From assembly GCF_019145495.1 (NCBI RefSeq), contig NZ_JAHSTU010000001.1, positions 1,178,001 through 1,242,000 on the forward strand: a stretch of DNA of 64,000 bases, given 5' to 3'. This DNA is from Pseudomonas azerbaijanoccidentalis. Its GTDB lineage: Bacteria; Pseudomonadota; Gammaproteobacteria; Pseudomonadales; Pseudomonadaceae. The notes below the pieces were generated by a model. The model searched no databases. It was not told the origin of the DNA and was given only the letters and a program-made list of their open reading frames with translations. Made by a program: the position numbers and the translations under genes. Position 1 is the first letter of the stretch. Each line of letters opens with the position of its first letter. This document shows positions 26,948 to 35,969 of this stretch, piece by piece.

Positions 26948-27487
26948 ATGCAATCAGATCCGATCTTCATCATAGCCAGCGCGCTCGCCGTTTCGGCGCT
27001 GCTGGCCAGTGCCGCAACGCACAAGGTGCGGGCGCCGGCACGCTTCGCCAAACAGCTGGCGGACTACCAATTGCTGCCCGCTGCACTGGTGCGCCCGAGC
27101 GCTCGGTTGATTCCGCTGCTGGAACTCGCCATTGCTTTCGCGCTGCTGGTTCCGCTCAGCCGCGGCTGGGCGGCGTTGAGTGCGGCCAGCCTGCTGGCGC
27201 TGTACGCGGCGGCTATCGGCATCAACCTGTGGCGCGGTCGTCGTGACATCGACTGCGGCTGTGCCGGCCCGGACCAGGCGCAACCGCTGCGCCCGGTCCT
27301 GCTGCTGCGCAACAGCGTGCTGGTGGCGGTAGCGCTGCTGGCGAGCGTGGCGCCGGTGGTGCGTGACATGACTGTGTTCGATGGCTTTGTGACCGTGGCC
27401 GCCGCCGCTGTTGCGCTGCTCATCTACGCCGCGGCCGCAGGCCTGATGGCGAACTCCCCTCTTCTGCTCAAATTGATTGGTAGGTAA
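26948..27487 (+). CDS. aauE: MauE/AauE-type membrane protein for amine dehydrogenase maturation
   Basis: This 179-residue DoxX/MauE-like inner-membrane protein has about four or five hydrophobic helices. The family signature GRRDIDCGCAGPDQAQPL carries a CGC pair. Together with the AauD thioredoxin-like protein it is needed for correct disulfide formation in the small subunit. It starts 13 bp after aauB, behind AACGAGG. Confidence 0.88.
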   Translation: MQSDPIFIIASALAVSALLASAATHKVRAPARFAKQLADYQLLPAALVRPSARLIPLLELAIAFALLVPLSRGWAALSAASLLALYAAAIGINLWRGRRDIDCGCAGPDQAQPLRPVLLLRNSVLVAVALLASVAPVVRDMTVFDGFVTVAAAAVALLIYAAAAGLMANSPLLLKLIGR

Positions 27488-27492
27488 TCAAA

Positions 27493-28113
27493 ATGGAAGG
27501 CTTGATCGTTTCCAACGTTCTGCTCTGGGTACTGCTGGTGGCCGTGGCGTTCGTCGTCATGGGCCTGGTTCGTCAGATTGGTGTGCTGCACGGTCGCCTG
27601 GCCCCGGCCGGCGCGCTGATGGTCGACAAAGGCGTGGCCGTCAACGAAGCCGCACCGCAAATCACCGCCGCCGACCGTAACGGTCGCCCGGTGAACTTCG
27701 GTTATGCCGGCGAGAAATCGCAACTGCTGTTCTTCCTCTCGCCGACCTGCCCGATCTGCAAATCCTTGCTGCCGGCGATCAAATCCATCGCCAAGGAACA
27801 GGCCGGGACTCTCGACGTGGTGTTTGTCAGCGATGGCGACATGGACGCCCAGCAAGCACTGATCCGCGAACACAAACTGGAAGACGCGACCTACGTGGTC
27901 GGTCCGGAAGTGGGCATGACCTACCAGATCGGCAAGCTGCCGTACGCCGCGCTGATCGACAAGGCCGGCACCCTGCGCGCCAAAGGCCTGGTCAACTCTC
28001 GCGAGCACCTGGACAGCCTGTTCGAAGTCGAGCACTTGAAGCACGCCACGCTGCAGCAGTACCTCAATGCTCAGCCTCACGATCATGACCACAGCCACGG
28101 CCATAGCCACTGA
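27493..28113 (+). CDS. aauD: MauD/AauD thioredoxin-like disulfide protein
   Basis: This 206-residue protein has one N-terminal membrane anchor (NVLLWVLLVAVAFVVMGLV) and a periplasmic thioredoxin-like domain with the active-site motif CPIC in SPTCPICKSLLPAI. It should form or isomerise the many disulfides of the TTQ subunit. The C-terminus is an unusual histidine-rich tail, HDHDHSHGHSH, able to bind metal; I do not recall this as a MauD feature. It lies 5 bp after aauE. Confidence 0.9.
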   Translation: MEGLIVSNVLLWVLLVAVAFVVMGLVRQIGVLHGRLAPAGALMVDKGVAVNEAAPQITAADRNGRPVNFGYAGEKSQLLFFLSPTCPICKSLLPAIKSIAKEQAGTLDVVFVSDGDMDAQQALIREHKLEDATYVVGPEVGMTYQIGKLPYAALIDKAGTLRAKGLVNSREHLDSLFEVEHLKHATLQQYLNAQPHDHDHSHGHSH

Positions 28114-28131
28114 TAAGGCAGGGAGACGTTT

Positions 28132-28653
28132 ATGAAACTGCTGGATCTGTTGTTCGAGCGCTCGACGCGCCGTGTTGCCGACACCACCTCGCGCCGCAAA
28201 CTGCTGTCGCGCATGGGCTCGCTGATGGTGGCCGGTGCCGCCCTGCCGCTGCTGTTGCCACTGGATCGCACCAGCAAGGCGCTGGCCGCCACTGACCCGA
28301 AGGCGGGCGACCCCGGTGATCCGAACAGCTGCGACTACTGGCGTTACTGTTCCATCGACGGCTTTCTGTGCAGCTGCTGCGGTGGTTCGGTGACGTCCTG
28401 CCCACCGGGCACCGAAGCCTCGCAAGTGACCTGGATCGGCACCTGCCGCAACCCGGCCGACGGCAAGGACTACATCATTTCGTATAACGACTGCTGCGGT
28501 AAGCAAAGCTGCGCCCAGTGCGCCTGCACCCGCAACGACAGTGAAGAACCGGCCTACCGCCCGTTCAACAACAACGATGTGAACTGGTGCCTGGCCGCCA
28601 AATCGCACATCTACCACTGCACCGTTTCGATCATCCGCGGCGTGGCGGTCTGA
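28132..28653 (+). CDS. aauA: Aromatic amine dehydrogenase small (TTQ) subunit
   Basis: This 173-residue catalytic subunit has a twin-arginine-type leader (TSRRKLLSRMGSL) and a cysteine-rich mature part with CSCCGG and CCGKQSCAQCAC. The two tryptophans that would form TTQ are W101 (VTWIGTC) and W152 (NWCLA), 51 residues apart. This matches Trp109 and Trp160 of the Alcaligenes faecalis enzyme as I remember it, and D120 falls where its catalytic Asp128 would. All cofactor residues therefore appear intact. A strong terminator follows. Confidence 0.9.
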   Translation: MKLLDLLFERSTRRVADTTSRRKLLSRMGSLMVAGAALPLLLPLDRTSKALAATDPKAGDPGDPNSCDYWRYCSIDGFLCSCCGGSVTSCPPGTEASQVTWIGTCRNPADGKDYIISYNDCCGKQSCAQCACTRNDSEEPAYRPFNNNDVNWCLAAKSHIYHCTVSIIRGVAV

Positions 28654-28663
28654 CACGCGCTTT

Positions 28664-28697
28664 GCCGCCGGTTGCCTGTGCACCGGCGGTTTTTTTA
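28664..28697 (+). terminator. Rho-independent terminator after aauA
   Basis: GCCGCCGGT pairs with ACCGGCGGT across a 9-base loop and is followed by a run of seven T. It ends the aauBEDA transcript before the cytochrome gene. Confidence 0.85.
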
Positions 28698-28698
28698 C

Positions 28699-28771
28699 AA
28701 GATCGCAGCCTACGGCAGCTCCTACATTGTCCGCGTACTCCTGTAGGAGCTGCCGCAGGCTGCGATCTTTT
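28699..28771. repeat. Palindromic intergenic repeat (GTAGGAGCTG family), reversed arms
   Basis: AAGATCGCAGCCTACGGCAG ... CTCCTACA and TGTAGGAG ... CTGCGATCTT point outward, as at 25562. It follows the aauA terminator and precedes the cytochrome gene. Confidence 0.85.
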
Positions 28772-28800
28772 CAGGGCACAACAAACAAGAAGGGGTTGTC

Positions 28801-29322
28801 ATGCGTAAGTTGCTCATCTTCGGCCTGGCCTGCCTCATGACCACCCCGCTCGTCCATGCCCGGGCCATCCCAAACCCTGGCCAGCGCCATGCGCCGGGCA
28901 ACGAAGAACTGCAAAAGCCCATCGCCGAGGCCAATTACAGCGTTGGCGTGAATTACCAATTGCAATGCGCGGGCTGCCACTTGGGCGACGGCAGCGGTTC
29001 CGCCGCCAACGACACGCCGCGGATGAAAGGCTTTGTCGGCAACTTCCTGAAAGTCCCCGGTGGCCGCGAATTCCTGGTGCGGGTGCCAGGCATGTCGCAG
29101 TCGGCGTTGAACAACGCGCAACTGGCAGACTTGCTCAACTGGCTGATGCGCGAAGACGGCATGGCCGGCCAGAGCATGCCGGCGGACTATCAGCCTTACA
29201 GCGCAGAAGAAGTCGCGGCATTGCGCGCCAAAACCATGCTCAACCTGCCGGGCACCCGAGGCGAGCTGATCAAGGCCATGCGTGCGCAAGGCATCGCGAT
29301 TGATGACGGGATGAACTACTGA
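28801..29322 (+). CDS. Monohaem cytochrome c of the aau locus
   Basis: This 173-residue periplasmic protein has a signal peptide (MRKLLIFGLACLMTTPLVHA) and one haem site, CAGCH in YQLQCAGCHLGDGS. GMSQSALNN may hold the methionine ligand. The A. faecalis aau cluster has a small cytochrome c gene (orf-2) in the same place, so it probably accepts electrons from the amine dehydrogenase, directly or through a cupredoxin. No azurin gene is present here. Its last 7 bp overlap the convergent mug gene. Confidence 0.85.
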   Translation: MRKLLIFGLACLMTTPLVHARAIPNPGQRHAPGNEELQKPIAEANYSVGVNYQLQCAGCHLGDGSGSAANDTPRMKGFVGNFLKVPGGREFLVRVPGMSQSALNNAQLADLLNWLMREDGMAGQSMPADYQPYSAEEVAALRAKTMLNLPGTRGELIKAMRAQGIAIDDGMNY

Positions 29323-29834
29323 GGCGACTCGAAAGCAGTCCGCCTGAGTTGCTGGTAGGCAACCACCAATTGCTCCAGGTTGAACGCCAGGTTTCGTCCA
29401 CTGGGGTTGGGCAAGATCCACACGGCGGCATTGCCGATAGTCCTATCCTGAAGTCCCCACTCCACGTTGCGCTGACCGGATAGCGCCGAGTACGCCGCTT
29501 TCCCGAGAAACGCCACATAGCGCGGTGCATAACGAGCGATTTTCTGTTCGAAAGCCGCCGCCGCTGCGGTGAACTCTTGCTTCGACAGCTGATCTGCCCG
29601 CGCCGTCGGTCGGTCGACCACCGCCGTCAAGCCGCACTGATATTGAAGAATCGTCCGATCGCTTTCCGGCGGCACTAGCCCGGGGGTAAACCCAGCCAGA
29701 TGCAGCGTGCGCCAGAAGCGATTGCCCCGGCCCGCAAAGTGATGCCCTTGGGCGGCAGCGGTCATGCCGGGGTTGATCCCGCAAAACACCACCGCCAATC
29801 CCTCGGCCAATAAGTCTTCAAGCCCCTCACTCAC
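29316..29834 (-). CDS. mug: G/U mismatch-specific DNA glycosylase
   Basis: This 172-residue enzyme of the uracil-DNA glycosylase superfamily (MUG/TDG branch) removes uracil or ethenocytosine opposite guanine. Motif A is GINPG in VVFCGINPGM and motif B is LPNPSGRN. The phrase HHFAGRGNRFWRTLHLAGF is typical. It overlaps the end of the TetR-type gene by 8 bp on the same strand. Confidence 0.9.
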   Translation of the reverse strand: MSEGLEDLLAEGLAVVFCGINPGMTAAAQGHHFAGRGNRFWRTLHLAGFTPGLVPPESDRTILQYQCGLTAVVDRPTARADQLSKQEFTAAAAAFEQKIARYAPRYVAFLGKAAYSALSGQRNVEWGLQDRTIGNAAVWILPNPSGRNLAFNLEQLVVAYQQLRRTAFESPQ

Positions 29835-30453
29835 CGCAGATCACGCTCACCGCATTGCGCGCCAACTCGGTCAGTTCGCTGCGGGACTTACCCGCCCGCG
29901 CTCGAATCGAAATGCTGTGCAGCAGCGATGACGCCAGTACCGCCAACGCCGCCACGTCGACATCGCCTTTCAATTCGCCGGATTCGATGGCCGTTCGCAG
30001 GCGCGCTTCCAGATCGGCGTCGAGGCGGCTGAGCCGATCCGAAAGAACCCCGCGAATTTCCGGGTCCTCAACCGCTTCGGTAGTCGCCGTGCCGATCGCG
30101 AAGCAGCCGCGTGGCTGGCCTTCGCCCGAGAAGTAGATCGACAACTGCCCTTCGTAGAAACGCATCAGCGCTTCACGCAGCGTCAGGCCTGGGTCTGTCA
30201 GCGCGCCCTGCATCTCGGCCGAGGCCACTTCCCAGTACTGCTCCAGCGCCTTGATGTACAGGGAATGTTTGTCACCGAAGGCTGCATAGAGGCTCGGGCG
30301 ATTCATTCCCGCCGCCGTGGCGATGCTGTCCAGGGACGCGCCCGAATAGCCGGTGCTCCAGAAAACCCCGAGTGCTTGTTGCAGCGCTGTCTGCGGGTCA
30401 TACGCACGGGGCCGGCCGCGGCCTTTACCCTCTGTCAGTTTATTTTGTGCCAT
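29827..30453 (-). CDS. TetR/AcrR-family repressor of the efflux operon
   Basis: This 208-residue regulator has the N-terminal helix-turn-helix SLDSIATAAGMNRPSLYAAFGDKHSLY and a C-terminal ligand domain with GCFAIGTATTEA. The start ATG at 30453 was chosen over an upstream TTG. It is divergent from the EmrA-like gene, the usual place for a repressor of a drug efflux operon. An inverted repeat lies at 30516-30534 between them. Confidence 0.88.
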   Translation of the reverse strand: MAQNKLTEGKGRGRPRAYDPQTALQQALGVFWSTGYSGASLDSIATAAGMNRPSLYAAFGDKHSLYIKALEQYWEVASAEMQGALTDPGLTLREALMRFYEGQLSIYFSGEGQPRGCFAIGTATTEAVEDPEIRGVLSDRLSRLDADLEARLRTAIESGELKGDVDVAALAVLASSLLHSISIRARAGKSRSELTELARNAVSVICGE

Positions 30454-30515
30454 GTCGTACAAAATCCTTGCAGGAAGGTGAATGTGGGGATATTTTTACA
30501 CCATCGCACAAAAAT

Positions 30516-30534
30516 AAGGAACCACAAATTCCTT
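30516..30534. promoter_or_regulatory. Candidate TetR-type operator
   Basis: AAGGAA and TTCCTT form perfect 6-base inverted arms around a 7-base spacer in the divergent promoter region. The fit to this particular regulator is inferred from position. Confidence 0.35.
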
Positions 30535-30703
30535 GATCCATGTTTGTTCACGCGAAGCTCGAACCGGGTGTTGCAACGACGAAACAGAGGCGGCGGAGTG
30601 ATCCTCCCAACCGCCTGCGGGTTTGCTTTCCAACAGCATTTATTCATGTCGGTGCCAGGCGATGACGCCAGGCCCGAATTCCCGGTTAAAGGTGCTTTCG
30701 ATC

Positions 30704-31822
30704 ATGACGACACAAATCGATATCCCCGCTTCGCAGGCCTTTGAGGCCCAATCGCCCATCAAGAAACCCTTGAAGGAAAAACTCCGGCCCTGGCTGATGG
30801 TTGGGGTGCCTGCACTCTTCGCCGCCATTGGCTACACCCACTACATGGCCGGCGTGCCTTTCGTCACCACCGATAACGCCTATGCCCGGGTGGCCAAGGC
30901 CTCGATCAACGCACGGATTTCCGGACAGGTTGTCGAAATCGCCGTTGAAGACAATCAGAAGGTGACCAAGGGCCAGGTGCTGTTTCGCATCGATCCCAAG
31001 CCGTTGCAGATCGCGATCAATCGTGCCGAAGCACAACTGAGCGTCGCGCGGTTGCGCATCGATGGCCTCAAGGCCAGCTATCGCCAGCAACAAGCGGAAC
31101 TGCAATCGGCCAAAGAATCGGCGGGTTTCGATCAGAAGGAATTTGCCCGCAAGAAAGCGCTGGTGGCGACCGAGTTCGTTTCCCGCTCGCTTTATGAACG
31201 CTCGGAAACCGACCTCAAAGTGTCACGGCAGCGCATCGCCTCGATCGAGCAACAGATCGCCAGCACCGTTGTGGCCTTGAACGGCAACCCGAACATCGAA
31301 GCCGACAGCCATCCGAGCGTTCGCGAGGCCAAGGCGCATCTGGACGAAGCGCAGTTGTACCTCGCGTACGCCACGGTTTATGCGCCGGCTGACGGCATCG
31401 TTGCCAAGGTCGATGACTTGCAGGTGGGCAACTACCTGAACAACGGCGCACCGGCCTTTGCGTTGATTTCCGATCACGAGATCTGGGTCGAGGCCAACTT
31501 CCGTGAAACCCAGGTGACGCACATGCGCCCCGGCCAGGAAGCAACCATCCGCATCGACACCTACCCGGACCGCGTGTTCAAGGCCCACGTCACCAGCATG
31601 AGCCCCGGTGCCGGTTCGGACTTCGCCCTGCTGCCGCCGGAAAACGCCACCGGCAACTGGGTGAAGGTTGTTCAGCGGGTACCGGTTCGCCTCGAACTGG
31701 ATGACGCCGACCCTGCCCTGCCGCTGTTTTCGGGCACCAGTGCCACGGTCAAGGTCGACACCGGATACAGCACGCCATGGTGGCAACCACTCAAATCGTT
31801 GCTGACGGCAGGTAACTTCTAA
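30704..31822 (+). CDS. EmrA/HlyD-type membrane fusion protein
   Basis: This 372-residue periplasmic adaptor has a short cytoplasmic start, one membrane helix (LMVGVPALFAAIGYTHYMAG), a lipoyl half-motif (ARISGQVVEIAVEDNQKVTKGQVLFRIDP), a coiled-coil hairpin and the second half (TVYAPADGIVAKVDDLQVG). It links the MFS pump to an outer-membrane channel. The start at 30704 fits AAAGGTG. It overlaps the next gene as TAATG. Confidence 0.9.
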   Translation: MTTQIDIPASQAFEAQSPIKKPLKEKLRPWLMVGVPALFAAIGYTHYMAGVPFVTTDNAYARVAKASINARISGQVVEIAVEDNQKVTKGQVLFRIDPKPLQIAINRAEAQLSVARLRIDGLKASYRQQQAELQSAKESAGFDQKEFARKKALVATEFVSRSLYERSETDLKVSRQRIASIEQQIASTVVALNGNPNIEADSHPSVREAKAHLDEAQLYLAYATVYAPADGIVAKVDDLQVGNYLNNGAPAFALISDHEIWVEANFRETQVTHMRPGQEATIRIDTYPDRVFKAHVTSMSPGAGSDFALLPPENATGNWVKVVQRVPVRLELDDADPALPLFSGTSATVKVDTGYSTPWWQPLKSLLTAGNF

Positions 31823-33321
31823 TGAACGCCCATGCAGATACAACCCCGAATGCAAGCAGTGCGCGCTCGCTCAGGTTGGCCGTTCTGCTCGCGACTTACA
31901 TGCAGTCGGCAAACCTGCCGTTGCCAAACGCGGTACTGCGGCTGATTCAAGGCAGCCTGTCGATGACCGACGACCAGGCGGGCTGGATTTTCACCGCGTA
32001 CCTTGCGGCGAGTGCGATCACCATGCCCGTTGCGCAGTGGCTGGCCGCGCGTTTCGGTTTGAAGTTCGTGTATCAGGCTGCCCTGGCTTTCTTCGTCCTC
32101 GGCTTGCTGCTGGCCACGGTGTCCAGCACGCCGCTGGAATTCATCGGCGCTCGCATCATCCAGGGCCTGGCCAGTGGCGTGTTGGCGCCGTTGTCGATGG
32201 CGATTGCCATGGAGACATTGGCCCCCGAGAAACGCATGAAGTTTGGCGCGACCTGGACCGCCATCGTCCTCGTGGGCATTGTCAGCGGCCCGAGCATCGG
32301 TGGCTGGATCGCCGAGCATTACGACTGGCGTCCGATCTTCTACATCAGCCTGCCGTTGTCGGCGTACATCTTCCTGGTCGTGGCACTGCTGCTGGCGGAG
32401 AAAAAAGCCGCGAAGGCGCCGGCGTTCGATTTCTTCGGTTTCGGCACTTTCACGCTGGCGTTGATCAGCCTGCAAATGCTGCTCGACCGCGGCGAACGCC
32501 TGGACTGGTTCGACTCGCCGGAAATCTGGATCGAGGCGCTCGCCAGTGCGCTGGGCCTGTACTTGTTCATGATGCACAGGCTGACCAGACAGGTGCACTT
32601 CCTCAACAAGCGTCTGTTCGGCGATCGCAATTTCGTGCTGTCGACGATCATCTTTTTCGCCGTCGGTTTCGTGCTGCTGTCGACCATGGCGCTGACCTCG
32701 CCGATGCTCGATGAAATCCTCGGCTACCCGCCTGACACCACCGGTGCCTTGACCATCCCGCGCGGTATCGGGCTGGTTGGCGCGTTCCTGTTGATGGGGC
32801 GTGTGCCGGAGCGTTTCGACCGTCGGTGGTTCGTGGCGGCGGGTGCGGGCGCGGTGATTTACGCCAATTGGTTGATGCTCGGCTATTCGCCGTTGATGGA
32901 CTGGTCGCCCGTTGCAGTCACCGGCGCGATCCAGGGGATCGGCATCGGCATGTTGATGCCGTCGCTGACCAAGGTGGCGTTCAGCACCCTTGACCCTGCG
33001 CTGCGTCCGGAAGGCACCGGTCTGTTCAATCTTTCGCGGGTGTACGGCAGCACCATTGGTGTGGCGATCGTGCAGGTTTTCTTCTTCAACAATACGCAGG
33101 CGATGCATCTGGCGCTTGGCAACAACGTGACGCCCTATAGCGCCGCCGCGCATTTCGGTACCGCGTCGTTGCCACTGCCGGCGCTTGAAGGGCTCAACCA
33201 CCTGATCACCCACCAGGCTGCGTTCATCGCCGTTGTCGACCAATTCAAGATCCTGATGGTGGCAATGCTGGTGGTCAGCCCGCTGATTCTCTTTCTTCGC
33301 AAACCTGCTGCGGCCAACTAG
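31822..33321 (+). CDS. EmrB/QacA-type MFS drug exporter (DHA2)
   Basis: This 499-residue inner-membrane exporter has about 14 hydrophobic helices. Typical motifs are GWIFTAYLAASAITMPVAQWLAARFG and the antiporter-type GPSIGGWIAEHYDWRPIFY in helix 5. It forms a tripartite pump with the flanking adaptor and channel, driven by proton flow. Substrates are likely lipophilic toxins, perhaps plant phenolics, but are not readable from sequence. Confidence 0.92.
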   Translation: MNAHADTTPNASSARSLRLAVLLATYMQSANLPLPNAVLRLIQGSLSMTDDQAGWIFTAYLAASAITMPVAQWLAARFGLKFVYQAALAFFVLGLLLATVSSTPLEFIGARIIQGLASGVLAPLSMAIAMETLAPEKRMKFGATWTAIVLVGIVSGPSIGGWIAEHYDWRPIFYISLPLSAYIFLVVALLLAEKKAAKAPAFDFFGFGTFTLALISLQMLLDRGERLDWFDSPEIWIEALASALGLYLFMMHRLTRQVHFLNKRLFGDRNFVLSTIIFFAVGFVLLSTMALTSPMLDEILGYPPDTTGALTIPRGIGLVGAFLLMGRVPERFDRRWFVAAGAGAVIYANWLMLGYSPLMDWSPVAVTGAIQGIGIGMLMPSLTKVAFSTLDPALRPEGTGLFNLSRVYGSTIGVAIVQVFFFNNTQAMHLALGNNVTPYSAAAHFGTASLPLPALEGLNHLITHQAAFIAVVDQFKILMVAMLVVSPLILFLRKPAAAN

Positions 33322-33340
33322 TTTTCGTGGAGTGTGCCCA

Positions 33341-34795
33341 ATGAAATCCAGTCATCTGTTCCAACCGAAACTCACGGCACTGTCGGCGCTGGTTTTTCTC
33401 TCGGCCTGCACCGTCGGCCCTGACTTCAAAACACCTGAAGCGAGCCCGTCACAGCATTACGATCAACAGGCCGAACAACATCTCGGCGGTCAGCAGCGCA
33501 TCGCGCTCGGCCAGAAAGTCAGCGGGCAATGGTGGTCGGCTTTCCGCTCACCCAAGCTGGACCAGGTGGTGCGCCGGGCCATCGACGGCAACCTTGAGCT
33601 GGTCGCTGCCGATGCAACCATTCGCCAGGCGTCGCAATCCGTAGCGGCGGCGCAAGGTGCGCTGTACCCGCAGGTCGACTTCGGCGCGACGGCGGGTCGC
33701 CAACGGGTGCACAACGCCAAGGAGCCTTCGATCTCCAACTTCTACGCCATCGGGCCACGGGTCGGTTTCGACCTGGATGTGTTCGGCGGCAACAAACGTC
33801 TGGTCGAACAACAGCAAGCGTTCACCGATCTGCAAAAGCATCGCTTCGAAGCGGCGTATCTGACCCTGACCGGCGAGGTTGCCAGCCAGTCGTTGTTGAT
33901 CGCATCGGCCAATGCGCAAATCCTGGCCGTGGAGAAACTGCTGGCCAACGACACCAAGAACCTCGAACTGGTGCGCGCGGCGCTGATCAACGGCACGACC
34001 ACGCAGATTGATGTTTCGCTAGCCGAGACGCGGCTTGCCCAAGACCGCACGCTGCTGCCGCCATTGGCCCAGCAACGTGACGCGGCCCGCCATGCGCTGT
34101 CGATTCTGACCGGCAAGGGCCCGGCTGACTGGATCGCGCCGGACTTCCACCTTGACGAATTCGCTTTGCCGTCGAACGTGCCGGTGAGTCTGCCCTCGGA
34201 AATGGCCCACGACCGGCCGGACGTGCGCCAGGCCGAGGCCGAGCTGCACATCGCCAGCGCCGCCGTTGGCGTGGCGACCGCCAATCTTTATCCACGGGTG
34301 ACGTTGTCCGCCTCGTTGGCCCAGGCCGCGTCAGGCAATGGAGGGGCCGCGCTCTGGGGCTTCGCGGCGGGCATCGCCGGGCCGATCTTCAATGGCGGAA
34401 CGCTCAAGGCTGAGCAGCTGGCCGCCGTCGAAGGCTACAACGCGACGCTCGCCGGCTATCAGCAGACCGTCATCAGTTCGTTCGGCCAGGTCGCGGACAC
34501 GCTGCAAGCCATCAACCATGACGCCGAAGAATTCCGCGCCCAGGAAGAGGCTCTGCAAGCGGCCGAAACCAGCCTGCGGTTGAACCGGCAAGCCTACGCC
34601 CAAGGTGAAAACAGCATCCTCCAGGTGCTGGAAGCCGAGCGCGCCTATGAACAGTCGCTGCTGGGCCATATCCGCGTGAAGACCGCGCAGTACCTCGACA
34701 CCGTGCAGCTGTTTGTAGCCCTCGGCGGCAACTCGGTTGGCGTCTTCGAGCAACGGGTTGCCAGTCGCCAAGCCCCACAACGTGCGTATCAGTAG
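33341..34795 (+). CDS. NodT-family outer-membrane efflux lipoprotein
   Basis: This 484-residue TolC-like channel has a lipoprotein signal with the lipobox FLSAC, followed by TVGPDF, the usual start of the family. Two tandem OEP halves follow, with long heptad-rich helices. The start at 33341 is preceded by GTGGAG; the GTG at 33332 would only add three residues. It completes the tripartite pump. Confidence 0.9.
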   Translation: MKSSHLFQPKLTALSALVFLSACTVGPDFKTPEASPSQHYDQQAEQHLGGQQRIALGQKVSGQWWSAFRSPKLDQVVRRAIDGNLELVAADATIRQASQSVAAAQGALYPQVDFGATAGRQRVHNAKEPSISNFYAIGPRVGFDLDVFGGNKRLVEQQQAFTDLQKHRFEAAYLTLTGEVASQSLLIASANAQILAVEKLLANDTKNLELVRAALINGTTTQIDVSLAETRLAQDRTLLPPLAQQRDAARHALSILTGKGPADWIAPDFHLDEFALPSNVPVSLPSEMAHDRPDVRQAEAELHIASAAVGVATANLYPRVTLSASLAQAASGNGGAALWGFAAGIAGPIFNGGTLKAEQLAAVEGYNATLAGYQQTVISSFGQVADTLQAINHDAEEFRAQEEALQAAETSLRLNRQAYAQGENSILQVLEAERAYEQSLLGHIRVKTAQYLDTVQLFVALGGNSVGVFEQRVASRQAPQRAYQ

Positions 34796-34826
34796 AGGCT
34801 GCGGCCTCGATATTTGGAGTAATGAC

Positions 34827-35777
34827 ATGTCCTACGAAGCGTTTCACGATGAACTTCGCGATACAAAATTTGCGCTGAATCACGGTACGGGCAAGATGCC
34901 TGCCGTCGGCTTCGGCACCCTGTTCAAAGACCTCAGCGTCACCACCGAGGCGATCACCCACGCACTGGAAACCGGGTTCCGTCATTTCGATTGCGCCGAG
35001 CGGTATCGCAATGAAGAAAGTGTTGGCGTGGCCTTCAAAGCGTTCATCGACGCGGGCAAGGCGCGCCGTGAAGATCTGTTCATCACCACCAAGCTGTGGA
35101 ACACCAACCACCGCCCCGAGCGCGTGTTGCCGGCGTTCGAAGCCAGTTGCCGTCGGCTCCAGGTGGACTACATCGATTGCTACCTGATCCACACGCCTTT
35201 CGCCTTCAAAGCGGGTGACGATCAAGACCCACGGGACGCGTTCGGGCATGTCCTCTACGACGGCGACGTGAAGCTGATCGACACCTGGCGGGCGCTTGAG
35301 CAACTGGTGGATGACGGCCGTTGCGGCGCTATCGGCTTGTCCGATATCACCCTCGAAGCGTTGAATGAAATCGTCGCCGAGGCGCGGATCAAGCCTGCCG
35401 TGGTGCAAGTCGAATCCCACCCTTACCTGCCGGAATGGGAGTTGCTGGAGTTTTGCCAACAGCATGGAATTGTCGTCCTCGCCTTTGCTCCGCTCGGCCA
35501 TGGCATGGAACCGAACGTGCTGGAAGACGAGGTGATTACCGGCATCGCCCGGCATTTGCAGCGCACTCCGGCCCAAGTCTTACTGGCCTGGGCTGTGCAA
35601 CGCGGTGTAGCGTTCCTGACCACCTCGGCGACACCGAGACATATCCGCGAAAACTTCGACATCACCACCCTGCCCCACAGGGCCATGGTAGAAATTCGCG
35701 AAGAGATCACAACGCGGATACGCTTCAACTCGGTGGTAGAGACGGGTGTGCCCGGATTCATCCCGCGCAAGTCCTGA
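34827..35777 (+). CDS. Aldo/keto reductase
   Basis: This 316-residue NADPH-dependent reductase has the AKR tetrad: Asp and Tyr in FDCAERYRNE, Lys in ITTKLWNTNH and His in CYLIHTPF. A long insert, FKAGDDQDPRDAFGHVLYDG, follows the histidine. The start at 34827 is preceded by TTGGAG. It is the last gene of the efflux operon and may reduce a reactive carbonyl compound that the pump also handles. Confidence 0.88.
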   Translation: MSYEAFHDELRDTKFALNHGTGKMPAVGFGTLFKDLSVTTEAITHALETGFRHFDCAERYRNEESVGVAFKAFIDAGKARREDLFITTKLWNTNHRPERVLPAFEASCRRLQVDYIDCYLIHTPFAFKAGDDQDPRDAFGHVLYDGDVKLIDTWRALEQLVDDGRCGAIGLSDITLEALNEIVAEARIKPAVVQVESHPYLPEWELLEFCQQHGIVVLAFAPLGHGMEPNVLEDEVITGIARHLQRTPAQVLLAWAVQRGVAFLTTSATPRHIRENFDITTLPHRAMVEIREEITTRIRFNSVVETGVPGFIPRKS

Positions 35778-35788
35778 CGTCATACATT

Positions 35789-35924
35789 TTTGTAGCAGCT
35801 GGCGCAGCCTGCGTTGGGCTGCGCAGCAGTCGTGAGTTCAGATGTTGCGCTCTGTCAGGTAGATCGCGCGCATGGATCTCACGACTGCTTCGCAGCCGAA
35901 CGCAGGCTTTGCCAGCTGCTACAA
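35789..35924. repeat. Long inverted repeat, GTAGCAGCTGGC family
   Basis: TTGTAGCAGCTGGC ... TGCGCAGCAGTCGTGAG is inverted as CTCACGACTGCTTCGCAGCC ... GCCAGCTGCTACAAA with about 40 bp inside. This palindrome family differs in sequence from the other repeats and appears once. Confidence 0.8.
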
Positions 35925-35969
35925 AGTATGTGTTGTCGCTGATTTCGCTTGATCCCAGAGGTAAAGACG

